From Phaeobacter cretensis (lineage in GTDB: Bacteria > Pseudomonadota > Alphaproteobacteria > Rhodobacterales > Rhodobacteraceae), in NCBI RefSeq assembly GCF_047372505.1, contig NZ_JBKBEU010000001.1, positions 682,001 through 746,000 on the forward strand: 64,000 bases of DNA. The letters are read 5' to 3'. Shown in pieces: positions 18,526 through 27,929 of the stretch. The notes beneath the pieces are model-generated. The model was not told the DNA's origin. It did no database searches and saw only the letters and a list, made by a program, of their open reading frames with translations. Each line of letters starts with the position of its first letter. Position 1 is the first letter of the stretch. A program made the translations under genes and the position numbers.

Positions 18526-21500
18526 ATGTCAGACCTACCATTAATCGCCTCACTCTGGATTGGTGGCAATCTCAGCTATCTTGAACAGACATGCCTGAAA
18601 TCGTTTGCGGACCATGGTCATCGCACAATTCTCTACACCTACGAAACGGTAGAAAACTGCCCTCCCGGTGTGGAATTGATGGATGCAAACGCTATTTTTC
18701 CAGCTTCGGATTTTATTCGCCATAAAGTATCCGGATCGCCGGCGGTTCATGCGGATGCGTTCCGTTACAAAATGATCTCGATGCAGAATGTAATCTGGGT
18801 GGATGCGGATGTTCTTTGTGTGCGCCCGTGGGATTTTCAGGACCAATGGGTGTTTGGGTGGGAGAAACCGGGGCGTCTGGTCTGCAATGCCGTTTTGGGG
18901 CTACCTCGGTTCTCAAGAACACTGCAGCGGCTGAACAAATTCTGCGAAAACGAATACCCGATCCCACCGTGGGTCAAAGGAGAGGAACGCGCCCAGTTGG
19001 AGGCCGCACATGCAGCAGGCAATCCGGTCCACGTATCAGAACTAAAATGGGGCGTTTGGGGACCTTCTGCCCTCACTCATTTCCTGAATGAAACAGGTGA
19101 AATTGCACATGTGAAGCCACAGATGGCGTTTTTCCAGATTTCGTTCAAAGAACGGCGTAACCTCTTGTCCCCAGGCTATATCGTCGAGAAGAAAATCGAT
19201 GACGGCTGTTATGGTGTGCACCTTTGGAACCGGCGACTTAGCCGACGGTTGATCACTCACGAAGGTGGCATCCCGCACCCAGACAGCTATCTGGGTCGCG
19301 CCTTGGTCCGTCATGACATTGATGCCGCCGCTGCGCCCATACCGGACCGCCCGCCGCAAGGAAAAGCAACCCAGGCAGAGGTCGCGAAAGCAAATGCCGG
19401 AGTTGCTCCAAAAGGTCAGGCACCGTCACCTCGCACTGCCCCGCCCTTGCCGCATAACATGCCCCTGGATTCGTTGGTACAAAGCCCGCATTATCAGCGC
19501 GCAATAGACAATCTCGAGCTGCGAACTGATACGATTTCTGATCGCCTCCCGCCGCTGACGGAACCAATCTCAAATGAAAATATACTCGTCCTAACCTCGA
19601 TGAAAAACGAGGCGCCATTTATTCTGGAATGGATCGCCTATCATAAAGCGATAGGAGTTAAACATTTCCTCGTCTACACAAATGACTGTCTCGACAATAC
19701 AAATGAAATTTTGGATCATCTGGCCGAAATAGGCCTTGTCACCCGTATGGCTAACCCTTGGGATCCTGCCTCGGGGAAAAAACCCCAGCATATGGCGCTG
19801 GAAGATGCGATGAAACAACCCGTATTCAAGGATGCGGATTGGGTTCTGACCATTGATGTCGATGAATTTGTAAATATACACGTCGGCGACGGAACATTAT
19901 CGGATCTGTTCAAGGCGTCCGGAAACCCTAATGTCATCTCTTTCACCTGGAAGTTTTTCGGCAACGGCGGGATCTCTGATTATTCAGACCGTCCGATAAT
20001 CGAGCAGTTTACCGCCTGCGCGCCAGAATTCATCCCCAAGCCCCGTCTCGGCTGGGGCTTCAAAAGCATGCTGCACAAGTCTGCGCCCTACACAAAAATT
20101 GGCGTACATCGGCCGTTGAAAATAAATGATGAAGAAAACGTCTCTCAGGTGCGCTGGGTCAACGGTTCCGGGCGTACCATGCCAGAGATGTTGTTGACCA
20201 ATAACGGCTGGCGCTCCACAAAACGCTCGCTTGGGTACCGTATGGCGACGCTGAACCACTATGTTCTGCGATCGGCCGACAGTTTTTTGGTGAAACGCGA
20301 TCGTGGTCGGATCAATCATACAGAGCAGGATCAAGGCATCGATTACTGGGCCCGGCGCAACTATGCTTCCGAGACAGACACGCGGATGCACAACCGACTG
20401 CCGCTGATGCACGCTGAACTGGATACTTTGATGGCCGATCCAAAATTGGCTGCCCTACATGTAGATGCGGTCCAATGGCACCAGGCAAAGATTGAAGACC
20501 TGAAGTCACAACCAGAATACGCGACCCTCTATGAAAACCTCACCGACGTTGCGCGCCCGGATGCAATCTACCTTACCAAATTAGAGGATCAGTCTGAAGC
20601 GGGAACACCGAGCGACGTCCATATCCCCGAACCTGAGGCGCTGCTGTTGTCTCCCTCTCAGATCGAGGCGAAGACGAAACTTCTCAAAGAAATGATCCAG
20701 GGCCGTATCCGGGTTTCTGATCTTAAAACCCGTGAAAAAGAACTGGGCGCATCCATTGATGTCGCAGCTTTAGCGCAACGAATGCAACGCAGCTCAGGGG
20801 GCATGAGCGCATCATCTATTCCTGTGCCTCATAACAGAGTGGCTCCGTCCTCTCCTACATCCGTCGCAGAAAAAGCCCCGGAACGCGTCCAGACACCCGC
20901 TCCAAACGCCCTCGATCACGAACCGATCTGGCTTCCCAAAGCTCCCGACACAGCGACATCTGGCAACAGCGATTCTCGGTTCACAGAGATGCGCGCGCAT
21001 GCAGCGCACAGGGCCGGCTTCTTTTGGGAGGGAGAGGAGAACGCGCTGTTTTTCGAACCCTTCGGCAAGCGGTTAGTGGTCACCTTCGACAACATCCACG
21101 TGGTACAACAGAAAGACGGCCAACGCTGGCCCTGGGGCTACAAGCTCTTGTCACAAACCCTCGGATGTTCCGTACTTGGCGTACTTGGCTCGAAACGTAA
21201 CTGGTTCCGCAACCCCTTCGTCCATGACAGCTTTGATCGTTTGCGCGACAGCGGATTTTTCAAGCAATTTGATGAGGTTCTGTTCTACGGCGCGTCAATG
21301 GGGGCTTTTGGAGCGCTGACATACTCTCAGTGTGCACCGGGATCCAAAGTCTTTGCTATCGCACCTCAAACCACATTGGATCGGCGCATTGTACCGAATG
21401 AGGCACGTTGGGGCTGGACCGCGCGCCTAGACTGGGATGACCGCTATGCGGATGCAGCAGCAGCAACTCATCTGGCTGATGATGTGGTCGTTTTATATGA

Positions 21501-21861
21501 TCCCTACTTTGCCCCTGATGTAGATCAGGTGAGCCGACTTAAGGGCGACAACATACGTACAATGCGGATGCCTTTCTTTGGTCATCAGCTGCCACAAGCA
21601 CTGGCTAATATGGAAATCCTCAAACCGATGCTCAGCGAAATCTGCTCAGGCGGCTTTACCAGTGAGCAGTTTTACCAACTACTCCGGGCGCGACGCGATC
21701 TACCGCGCTATCAGCATGATCTGCTCATGAAGGCCGAGGAAAGGAACCACCGGAAACTGGCGATCCAAGTCTGCGAATACACACTGAAAAAGCGCAATGC
21801 GAAAAACATACGCAACTCCCTTGAACGCTTGCGCGCCGAAGTCGCAGAGACGGACGGCTAG
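18526..21861 (+). CDS. Three-module protein: two glycosyltransferase domains plus alpha/beta-hydrolase-like domain
   Basis: A 1,111-residue cytosolic protein with no signal peptide. Module 1 (about 1-265) is a glycosyltransferase-A fold with a DAD motif at 93-95 (VIWVDADVLC). A Pro/Ala-rich linker (265-350) follows. Module 2 (about 351-680) is a GT2-like domain of the Glyco_tranf_2_4 type, with SMKNEAPFILEWIAYHKAIG and the metal-binding DVDEF at 444-448. A second low-complexity linker leads to module 3 (about 825-1040), an alpha/beta-hydrolase-like domain with GASMG at 922-926, a candidate Asp at 992 and His at 1020. The start at 18526 was the first ATG after an AT-rich region. It lies 3 bp from a paralogue of module 2. 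It probably builds a surface glycan; acceptor and sugars are unknown. Confidence 0.75.
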   Translation: MSDLPLIASLWIGGNLSYLEQTCLKSFADHGHRTILYTYETVENCPPGVELMDANAIFPASDFIRHKVSGSPAVHADAFRYKMISMQNVIWVDADVLCVRPWDFQDQWVFGWEKPGRLVCNAVLGLPRFSRTLQRLNKFCENEYPIPPWVKGEERAQLEAAHAAGNPVHVSELKWGVWGPSALTHFLNETGEIAHVKPQMAFFQISFKERRNLLSPGYIVEKKIDDGCYGVHLWNRRLSRRLITHEGGIPHPDSYLGRALVRHDIDAAAAPIPDRPPQGKATQAEVAKANAGVAPKGQAPSPRTAPPLPHNMPLDSLVQSPHYQRAIDNLELRTDTISDRLPPLTEPISNENILVLTSMKNEAPFILEWIAYHKAIGVKHFLVYTNDCLDNTNEILDHLAEIGLVTRMANPWDPASGKKPQHMALEDAMKQPVFKDADWVLTIDVDEFVNIHVGDGTLSDLFKASGNPNVISFTWKFFGNGGISDYSDRPIIEQFTACAPEFIPKPRLGWGFKSMLHKSAPYTKIGVHRPLKINDEENVSQVRWVNGSGRTMPEMLLTNNGWRSTKRSLGYRMATLNHYVLRSADSFLVKRDRGRINHTEQDQGIDYWARRNYASETDTRMHNRLPLMHAELDTLMADPKLAALHVDAVQWHQAKIEDLKSQPEYATLYENLTDVARPDAIYLTKLEDQSEAGTPSDVHIPEPEALLLSPSQIEAKTKLLKEMIQGRIRVSDLKTREKELGASIDVAALAQRMQRSSGGMSASSIPVPHNRVAPSSPTSVAEKAPERVQTPAPNALDHEPIWLPKAPDTATSGNSDSRFTEMRAHAAHRAGFFWEGEENALFFEPFGKRLVVTFDNIHVVQQKDGQRWPWGYKLLSQTLGCSVLGVLGSKRNWFRNPFVHDSFDRLRDSGFFKQFDEVLFYGASMGAFGALTYSQCAPGSKVFAIAPQTTLDRRIVPNEARWGWTARLDWDDRYADAAAATHLADDVVVLYDPYFAPDVDQVSRLKGDNIRTMRMPFFGHQLPQALANMEILKPMLSEICSGGFTSEQFYQLLRARRDLPRYQHDLLMKAEERNHRKLAIQVCEYTLKKRNAKNIRNSLERLRAEVAETDG

Positions 21862-21864
21862 GTC

Positions 21865-22986
21865 ATGGCAAGTAAACCCAAGCCCAAAGCAAACCGCCTG
21901 ATCATCACCTGCATGAAAAACGAAGGGCCCTTTATCCTCGAATGGATCGCTCATCACCGTGCAATAGGCTTTGACCATGTTCTGGTCTTCACCAACGATT
22001 GCGACGACGGCACAGTTGAGTTGCTAGATGCGCTGGCCCTTCGGGGTTATGTGACCCGGATGGACAACCCATATCAGCAGGTGGGCAACGGCTATAATCC
22101 GCAAAAAGGTGCGCTGAAATTTGCAGAAAGCCTTGATCTGGTCAGAGAGGCTGAATGGGTTCTGGTTTCGGATGTGGACGAGTTCGTAAACATTCACGTC
22201 GGAGACGGCGACTTTGATAGCCTAATAGCCGCGACCAATGACCCCGACATGATCTCGATGCAGTGGCGCTTGTTTGGCAACAGTTTCCGGGATCAATACG
22301 ATGATATTCTTCTGACCCAGCAGCATACCCACTGCGCGCCGAAATACTGCCCTGCCCCCATTCAGGCCTGGGGAATCAAAACCCTTTTCAAGACAAAAGG
22401 TGACTATGTTGCCGGCGCCTATGATCGCATTGGTGTCCATCGCCCGCTCAAGCGCCGCATCGACGGGTTCGCAAACTGGGTCGCGGGCACTGGAAAACCC
22501 GTGCCTGAGGATATGGCCGATCAAGGCTGGCGCTTTGGCATTCGTGATCACGGATATGACATGGTGACGCTGAACCACTACGCCGTTCGCAGCACCGAGA
22601 GCTTTCTGGTCAAACGGGATCGTGGACGGGTGAACCATGTCGAACGCGATCAGGGGCTCGCCTATTGGATGCGCATGAATTTCAATATGGAGCAAGATTT
22701 TTCCATTCAGCGCCGTGTCGCGGCAACGAAGAAGGAATTGGCGCGGCTCAAACGTCTAAAGGGCATCAAGGCATTACATGACACAGCAGTCACCGCCCAT
22801 CGCTCCAAAATCGCAGAACTGATGTCACGCAGCGATATGAAATCGTTCTATGATGAAATCTCCGACGACAAACTGACACTTCTGTCGCGGCATCTGAATT
22901 TCATATCACGTGCACAGTTCAACGATGGCCCGGAAACCATTTCGCCCGCACTTATCAACCGCCTTAAGTCCGTGCCGGTTCTTTAG
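21865..22986 (+). CDS. GT2-like glycosyltransferase, paralogue of the preceding middle module
   Basis: A 373-residue protein aligned end to end with module 2 of the upstream gene: ITCMKNEGPFILEWIAHHRA, the metal site DVDEF at 103-107 followed by VNIHVGDGD, GVHRPLK, and LVKRDRGRVNHVERDQG all recur in both. It starts 3 bp after the upstream stop (ATG at 21865), so the two are co-translated. A duplication within the cluster is the simplest origin. It probably acts in the same glycan pathway. Confidence 0.82.
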   Translation: MASKPKPKANRLIITCMKNEGPFILEWIAHHRAIGFDHVLVFTNDCDDGTVELLDALALRGYVTRMDNPYQQVGNGYNPQKGALKFAESLDLVREAEWVLVSDVDEFVNIHVGDGDFDSLIAATNDPDMISMQWRLFGNSFRDQYDDILLTQQHTHCAPKYCPAPIQAWGIKTLFKTKGDYVAGAYDRIGVHRPLKRRIDGFANWVAGTGKPVPEDMADQGWRFGIRDHGYDMVTLNHYAVRSTESFLVKRDRGRVNHVERDQGLAYWMRMNFNMEQDFSIQRRVAATKKELARLKRLKGIKALHDTAVTAHRSKIAELMSRSDMKSFYDEISDDKLTLLSRHLNFISRAQFNDGPETISPALINRLKSVPVL

Positions 22987-23012
22987 GTGCTACCGGTCTG
23001 CATCTTGTTGGA

Positions 23013-24632
23013 CTAACTATTGCCCTTCAGTCGAAACCGCTGAATTTTGCCGGTTTCGGTCTTGGGCAACGCGTCGGTATAAACAATGTCACGGGGGTAT
23101 TTGTATGGCGCAATGGCTGCCTTCACGTGGTCCTGCAGATCTTTGGTCAATACATCCGACGGGCTGCTCCCCTCGGCAAGTAGCACATGGGCCTGCACGA
23201 TTTCACCGCGTGCCTCATCCTTAGCACCAATTACAGCGCACTCGGCAACCGCTTTATGGGACAGCAAAGCCGCCTCAACCTCTGGTCCGGCGATATTGTA
23301 GCCGGCTGAGACGATCATGTCGTCATTTCGTGCTGCAAAATGAAGATAGCCGTCTGCATCCATCACAAAACTATCCCCGGTAATATTCCAGCCATCATTG
23401 ACGTAATCGCTCTGGCGTGTATCCGCCAGATACCGACACCCCGTCGGCCCCTTTACCGCAAGCCTGCCAACCTCACCCCGTGGGGCCTCGCTACCATCAG
23501 CACCCAGCACCCGGACCTGATAACCACGCACGGGTTTACCGGTGCAAGCCGGGCGGTGATCGGTGAACCGGTTAGAGATGAATATATGCAGCATCTCTGT
23601 TGCGCCGATGCCATCCAGCAGCGGTTTGCCGGTTTGGGCCATCCAATCCTCATAGACTGGCGCAGGCAGTGTTTCACCCGCCGAGACCGCAGCACGCAGA
23701 GAAGACAGATCCACCCCCTCCGCCATCGCGCGCAGCATGACACGATATGCGGTCGGCGCTGTAAAACACACGGTTGCGCGGTATTTTTCAATGATCTCAA
23801 TCAAGTTGGGCGGCGAGGCATCTTCCAAAAGGGTCGCCGCTGCACCAAACCGCAGCGGAAAAATCGCCAGACCACCAAGCCCGAAAGTAAACGCCAACGG
23901 CGGCGATCCAACAAAGATATCCTCCGGCGTCACGCCCAGAACCTCCGCCGCGTAGCCATCCGCGATCATCAGCAGATCACGGTGAAAATGCATCGTTGCC
24001 TTTGGCGATCCGGTGGTGCCAGATGTGAATCCCAACAAGGCCACATCATCCCGCCCTGTCGCGACAGCATCATAGGTCACAGGTTTTTCCAACGCCAAGC
24101 GGTCTAGCTCTGCGTCATGATTGGAGGTCCCGTCAAAGCCCACAACAGATTTCAGAAATTCCGAGGTCTTCGCGCAGGAAATCAATTCATCCATCAGCCG
24201 CGTATCACACAGCGCATGGCTGATTTCCGCCTTGTCAATGATCTTGGCAAGCTCGCCTGCCCGCAACATGGGCATGGTATTCACAACCACTGCCCCGGCT
24301 TTGGTCGCCGCGAGCCAGCAGGCTACCATTGCGGGGTTATTCGCTGAGCGGATCAGCACACGGGTGCCCGGTGTCACCCCAAGATCCTCGCTCATCACAT
24401 GTGCCAAGCGATTGGTCCAATCCGCCAGTTCCTTATAGGTGCGCCGTCGCCCGTTGCCGATCAATGCCGTATTATCGCCAAACCCTTTGGCAACCATGGC
24501 ATCCGTCAACTCTACTGCGGCATTCAGGTGGTCAGGATACTCACCTCCCTCCAGCAGAAACTCCGGCCATTGGTCAGCTGCGGGCAGGTTGTCACGGGTA
24601 AAACTATCGATATGTGCACTAGGCCCCAACAT
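23013..24632 (-). CDS. 2-aminobenzoate-CoA ligase (benzoate-CoA ligase family)
   Basis: A 539-residue AMP-forming acyl-CoA ligase. Motifs: LLGFTSGTTGSPKATMHFHRD (P-loop), DGIGATEMLHIF, the adenylation-to-thioester hinge, and PKTETGKIQRF with the catalytic lysine. The ATG at 24632 is preceded by AAGGAGAG and follows the upstream stop by one base (TGAGATG); an upstream in-frame codon is rejected. Substrate assignment rests on the family (benzoate/2-aminobenzoate-CoA ligases) and on the 2-aminobenzoyl-CoA monooxygenase/reductase in the same operon. It activates anthranilate to 2-aminobenzoyl-CoA in the cytosol, the entry step. Salicylate is an alternative substrate that cannot be excluded. Confidence 0.8.
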   Translation of the reverse strand: MLGPSAHIDSFTRDNLPAADQWPEFLLEGGEYPDHLNAAVELTDAMVAKGFGDNTALIGNGRRRTYKELADWTNRLAHVMSEDLGVTPGTRVLIRSANNPAMVACWLAATKAGAVVVNTMPMLRAGELAKIIDKAEISHALCDTRLMDELISCAKTSEFLKSVVGFDGTSNHDAELDRLALEKPVTYDAVATGRDDVALLGFTSGTTGSPKATMHFHRDLLMIADGYAAEVLGVTPEDIFVGSPPLAFTFGLGGLAIFPLRFGAAATLLEDASPPNLIEIIEKYRATVCFTAPTAYRVMLRAMAEGVDLSSLRAAVSAGETLPAPVYEDWMAQTGKPLLDGIGATEMLHIFISNRFTDHRPACTGKPVRGYQVRVLGADGSEAPRGEVGRLAVKGPTGCRYLADTRQSDYVNDGWNITGDSFVMDADGYLHFAARNDDMIVSAGYNIAGPEVEAALLSHKAVAECAVIGAKDEARGEIVQAHVLLAEGSSPSDVLTKDLQDHVKAAIAPYKYPRDIVYTDALPKTETGKIQRFRLKGNS

Positions 24633-24633
24633 C

Positions 24634-25794
24634 TCAGCTCTCCTTTTGAAACGCAGAAATGGTCTGGCGGGCAATGACGATGCGCTGCACGTCCGATGCC
24701 CCCTCATAGATCCGCAACGCCCTGATATCGCGGTACAGTTCTTCTACCTTCTGACCTTTTCGCACGCCATCGCCTCCGTGCAACTGTACCGCACGGTCAA
24801 TCACCTTTTGCGCCTGATCGGTCGAAAACAGCTTCGCCATCGCGGCCTCGCGGGTAATCCGAGCGGCCCCATTATCCTTGGCCCAGGCGGCGCGATAAAC
24901 CAGAAGGGCGCTTGCATCCACATCCAACGCCATATCTGCGACATGACCCTGCACCATCTGCAAATCTGCTAGTGGCGCTCCTTGCACGTGGCGCTGTGTC
25001 ACCCTTACCATCGCTTCGTCCAAAGCCCGGCGCGCAAACCCTAATGCCGCCGCCGCCACGGTAGACCGGAACACATCCAACACCGACATGGCAATCTTGA
25101 AACCTGCTCCGGGCTCTCCCAGCAGCGCACTGCGAGGGATGCGGCAATCTGTAAACCGTAACGTTGCCAACGGATGCGGCGCCAGCGTCTCCAACCTCTC
25201 AACCACCTCGAAACCAGATAGGTCGGCTGGCACCACAAAGGCGGATAGACCTTTTGCACCCGGCCCCTCACCGGTGCGGGCAAACAGCGTATAGACGTCC
25301 GCGATCCCACCATTGGAGATCCAGGTCTTTTCGCCGTTCAACACATAGCTGTCGCCATCCAGCACCGCCGTCATTGTGGAATTAGCCACGTCAGACCCCG
25401 ACTGTGGCTCGGTCAGAGCGAAGGCCGCAATTGCCTTCCCGCTACGGGTCAAAGGCAACCATTCCGCTTGTTGTGCAGGGCTGCCAAACAGAGAAATTGC
25501 CCCGGTACCTAGCCCCTGCATGGCAAAGGCAAAGTCAGCAAGACCATCATGACGAGCCAATGTTTCACGGATCAGGCATAGTGTACGCACATCCAGATGT
25601 TCACCCTGCATGGCGCCAGAGTGTCGCGTCCAACCAGCCTCACCCAACTGCGCGACCAAATTCCGGCAGGTCGCATCTGTATCACTGTGATCGATTTTCT
25701 TCAGCGTATCTCTGGCCCAACGCTCCAGTTCAGCTGCCAACGCACGGTGGCGATCCTCAAAGAAAGGCCAGCTGAGAAATGTTCTATCCGCCAT
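24634..25794 (-). CDS. Acyl-CoA dehydrogenase
   Basis: A flavoprotein of 386 residues oxidising an acyl-CoA to the enoyl-CoA. Family text includes FALTEPQSGSDVAN and NGEKTWISNGG in the FAD-binding middle domain, GFARRALDEAM, and IYEGASDVQRIVIAR near the C-terminus, where the glutamate of YEG is the usual base position in several subfamilies. AGGAGG lies eight bases before the ATG at 25794. In the 2-aminobenzoyl-CoA pathway an acyl-CoA dehydrogenase is expected after ring reduction. Confidence 0.88.
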   Translation of the reverse strand: MADRTFLSWPFFEDRHRALAAELERWARDTLKKIDHSDTDATCRNLVAQLGEAGWTRHSGAMQGEHLDVRTLCLIRETLARHDGLADFAFAMQGLGTGAISLFGSPAQQAEWLPLTRSGKAIAAFALTEPQSGSDVANSTMTAVLDGDSYVLNGEKTWISNGGIADVYTLFARTGEGPGAKGLSAFVVPADLSGFEVVERLETLAPHPLATLRFTDCRIPRSALLGEPGAGFKIAMSVLDVFRSTVAAAALGFARRALDEAMVRVTQRHVQGAPLADLQMVQGHVADMALDVDASALLVYRAAWAKDNGAARITREAAMAKLFSTDQAQKVIDRAVQLHGGDGVRKGQKVEELYRDIRALRIYEGASDVQRIVIARQTISAFQKES

Positions 25795-25894
25795 ATCGAT
25801 CCTCCTATTTTCAGGGCTGGCCACCCCTTCTAGCTTTCTTCAAATATTCCCGCCGGAAGCATCCCGCCTTAATCTTAGAATTGCCATTTGCGAC

Positions 25895-26698
25895 TCAATC
25901 GCCCTCGAATAGAGGCTTCTCTTTTTTGACAAATGCCTGATAAGCCCGCTTAAAATCCGCAGTCTGCATACAAATTGCCTGCGCCTGCGCCTCTGCCTCG
26001 ATGGCCTGTTCAATAGACATGGACCATTCCTGCGCCAGCATCGTCTTGGTTATCATGTGACCAAAATTCGGTCCGGCCACGATGCGCTCCGCCCAATTGC
26101 GTGCTTCACCCATTAAGTCTTCCGCCGACACCACGCGATTGTGAAAGCCCCAGGCATGGCCTTCTTCTGCGCTCATCGACCGCCCAGTATAAAGCAGTTC
26201 CGCCGTGCGGCCCTGGCCGATGATGCGCGGCAGAATAGCACAAGCCCCCATGTCACAGCCCGCAAGCCCGACGCGGGTAAACAAAAACGCTGTCTTGGTC
26301 TCAGGCGTGGCAAGACGAATATCTGAGGCCATGGCAATGATTGCACCCGCACCAACACAGACGCCATCCAACGCTGCGATGATCGGCTTGCCGCAATTCA
26401 CCATCGCCTTTACCAGATCACCAGTCATGCGGGTAAAGGCCAGCAGTTCCTTCATCGACATCTTCGTCAACGGGCCAATGATATCATGCACATCGCCACC
26501 CGAACTGAAGTTGCCGCCATTGGAGGCAAAAACCACTGCTTTTACGTCGTCATCGTAGTGCAGATCGCGAAACCAGTCGCGGAGTTCGGCATAGCTTTCA
26601 AAGCTCAGCGGGTTCTTACGCTCGGGTCGGTCCAGAGATACGGTCGCTACGCCATCGCTGACACTGCACAGGAAGTGTTTGGTATCCATCGAGATCAT
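25895..26698 (-). CDS. Enoyl-CoA hydratase/isomerase family protein
   Basis: A 267-residue crotonase-fold enzyme. The oxyanion-hole regions are FASNGGNFSSGGDVHD and ALDGVCVGAGAIIAMASDIR. The glutamate pair of classical hydratases is not obvious (GLAGCDMGACAIL in place of GLxPGxGG), so it may act on an alicyclic or ring-derived CoA ester rather than as a straight-chain hydratase. The start ATG overlaps the MarR stop (ATGA at 26695-26698); a second ATG three codons later is an alternative. Confidence 0.82.
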   Translation of the reverse strand: MISMDTKHFLCSVSDGVATVSLDRPERKNPLSFESYAELRDWFRDLHYDDDVKAVVFASNGGNFSSGGDVHDIIGPLTKMSMKELLAFTRMTGDLVKAMVNCGKPIIAALDGVCVGAGAIIAMASDIRLATPETKTAFLFTRVGLAGCDMGACAILPRIIGQGRTAELLYTGRSMSAEEGHAWGFHNRVVSAEDLMGEARNWAERIVAGPNFGHMITKTMLAQEWSMSIEQAIEAEAQAQAICMQTADFKRAYQAFVKKEKPLFEGD

Positions 26699-27153
26699 CC
26701 ATTACGCCCTTCGTTTTCAAGTCGCCTTGCCACCTGATCCAATGCATCAGACAAGGTCTGGACTTCGGCTTCAGGAACTGTGTCAAACATCTGGTCGATC
26801 CAGATTTCATGTGCGGCGGCCTGACGGGTGAATTCCGACCCCCCTTCCTCGGTCAGTCGTACGCGGCTGGCACGCCGATCACCGGGAACCTTTTCGCGCT
26901 GCACATGGCCATCATCCACCAGCCGCTCGATGATCCCGGTGACATTGCCGTTGGACACTTTCAGCACGCCTGACAACTCGCTCATCTTCAGGCCATCAAG
27001 ATGCTGGCTCAGCGCCGCCATCACGTCAAATCGCGGGAGTGTTGTGGTAAATTCCTGGCGCAGGTTTTCGCGAATTTCGCTTTCAACAGCACGGGTGGCT
27101 TTGAGAATTTTAAGCCACAGCCGCAGCCGGTCCTTTGAGCGGTCGGATTGCAT
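26695..27153 (-). CDS. MarR-family regulator inside the aminobenzoate operon
   Basis: A 152-residue MarR regulator with the winged helix at about residues 45-110 (LKMSELSGVLKVSNGNVTGI, then the wing around DRRASRVRLTEEG). It starts within the SDR stop (TGATG) with GGAGGTGA upstream and ends in the start of the hydratase gene. Being translated inside the operon, it most likely acts as a feedback repressor released by an aromatic CoA thioester, as known for related MarR proteins. A strong palindrome before the first gene of the operon (30279-30304) is its likely target. Confidence 0.85.
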   Translation of the reverse strand: MQSDRSKDRLRLWLKILKATRAVESEIRENLRQEFTTTLPRFDVMAALSQHLDGLKMSELSGVLKVSNGNVTGIIERLVDDGHVQREKVPGDRRASRVRLTEEGGSEFTRQAAAHEIWIDQMFDTVPEAEVQTLSDALDQVARRLENEGRNG

Positions 27154-27929
27154 CAAATCTCACCTCCGGTGATAGGCAGTGCACTGCCGTTGATGGATAC
27201 TGCCGCAGGACCAGCCAGATAGAGCGCCGCCTCTGCCACCTCTTCGGGTTGGATTAAGCGACCTTGGGGATTGCCCGCAAGCAGCGAGTTTGCGGCGTCT
27301 TCCTCGCTCATCCCCGTAGAGCTGACAATAGTTTTGATCGATCGCTCCAACAGTGGCGTATCAATGAACCCCGGGCAGAGTGCATTTACCGTAATGCCAC
27401 TGCGCCCCAGTTCTTGCGCTAGCGCACGGGTTAATCCGATCACTCCGTGTTTGGCTGCACAATACCCTGCCACATAGGGATACCCCTTCAATCCCGCGGT
27501 TGAAGCGATGGCAATCATCCGCCCCCAACCCAGTGTTTTCATGTCCGGCAGTGATGCCTGCCAAAGATTAAACACACCCGACAGATTAACTGACAAGGCT
27601 GATTCGAAATCTGACAGGTCCATTCTTGAAAAGGGTTTCGATGGCGCGGCCCCAGCATTGGCAATTGCCACTGCAACCGACCCTTTCTGTGCCCGAGCCT
27701 GCTCCAGCGCCGCTTGCACAGCATCGGCATCCGTCACGTCACAAGCCAACGCTGTCGCACCAGTCTCCGCTGCGATTTCCTCCAGCGGTGCGAGCCTGCG
27801 ACCAAGCAATGTTAACCTGGCATCGCGCGCAGCAAAGCTCCTTGCCAGCGCGGCACCAACCCCCGAGCCACCGCCTGTGATAACCACATGTTTCCCCATG
27901 AGATTAGCTGTCACCTCATCACCAGTCAT
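27153..27929 (-). CDS. Short-chain dehydrogenase/reductase
   Basis: A 258-residue SDR enzyme. The cofactor loop is TGGGSGVGAALARSF, the structural NAG is IANAGAAP, and the catalytic residues are Ser in IASTAGLKG and YxxxK in YCAAKHGVI. It starts at 27929 in an ATGA overlap with the monooxygenase/reductase gene; the upstream extension to 27968 would lie in that gene. A hydroxyacyl-CoA dehydrogenase step is expected in this pathway, so oxidation of a hydroxyalicyclic CoA intermediate is a fair guess. Confidence 0.85.
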   Translation of the reverse strand: MTGDEVTANLMGKHVVITGGGSGVGAALARSFAARDARLTLLGRRLAPLEEIAAETGATALACDVTDADAVQAALEQARAQKGSVAVAIANAGAAPSKPFSRMDLSDFESALSVNLSGVFNLWQASLPDMKTLGWGRMIAIASTAGLKGYPYVAGYCAAKHGVIGLTRALAQELGRSGITVNALCPGFIDTPLLERSIKTIVSSTGMSEEDAANSLLAGNPQGRLIQPEEVAEAALYLAGPAAVSINGSALPITGGEI

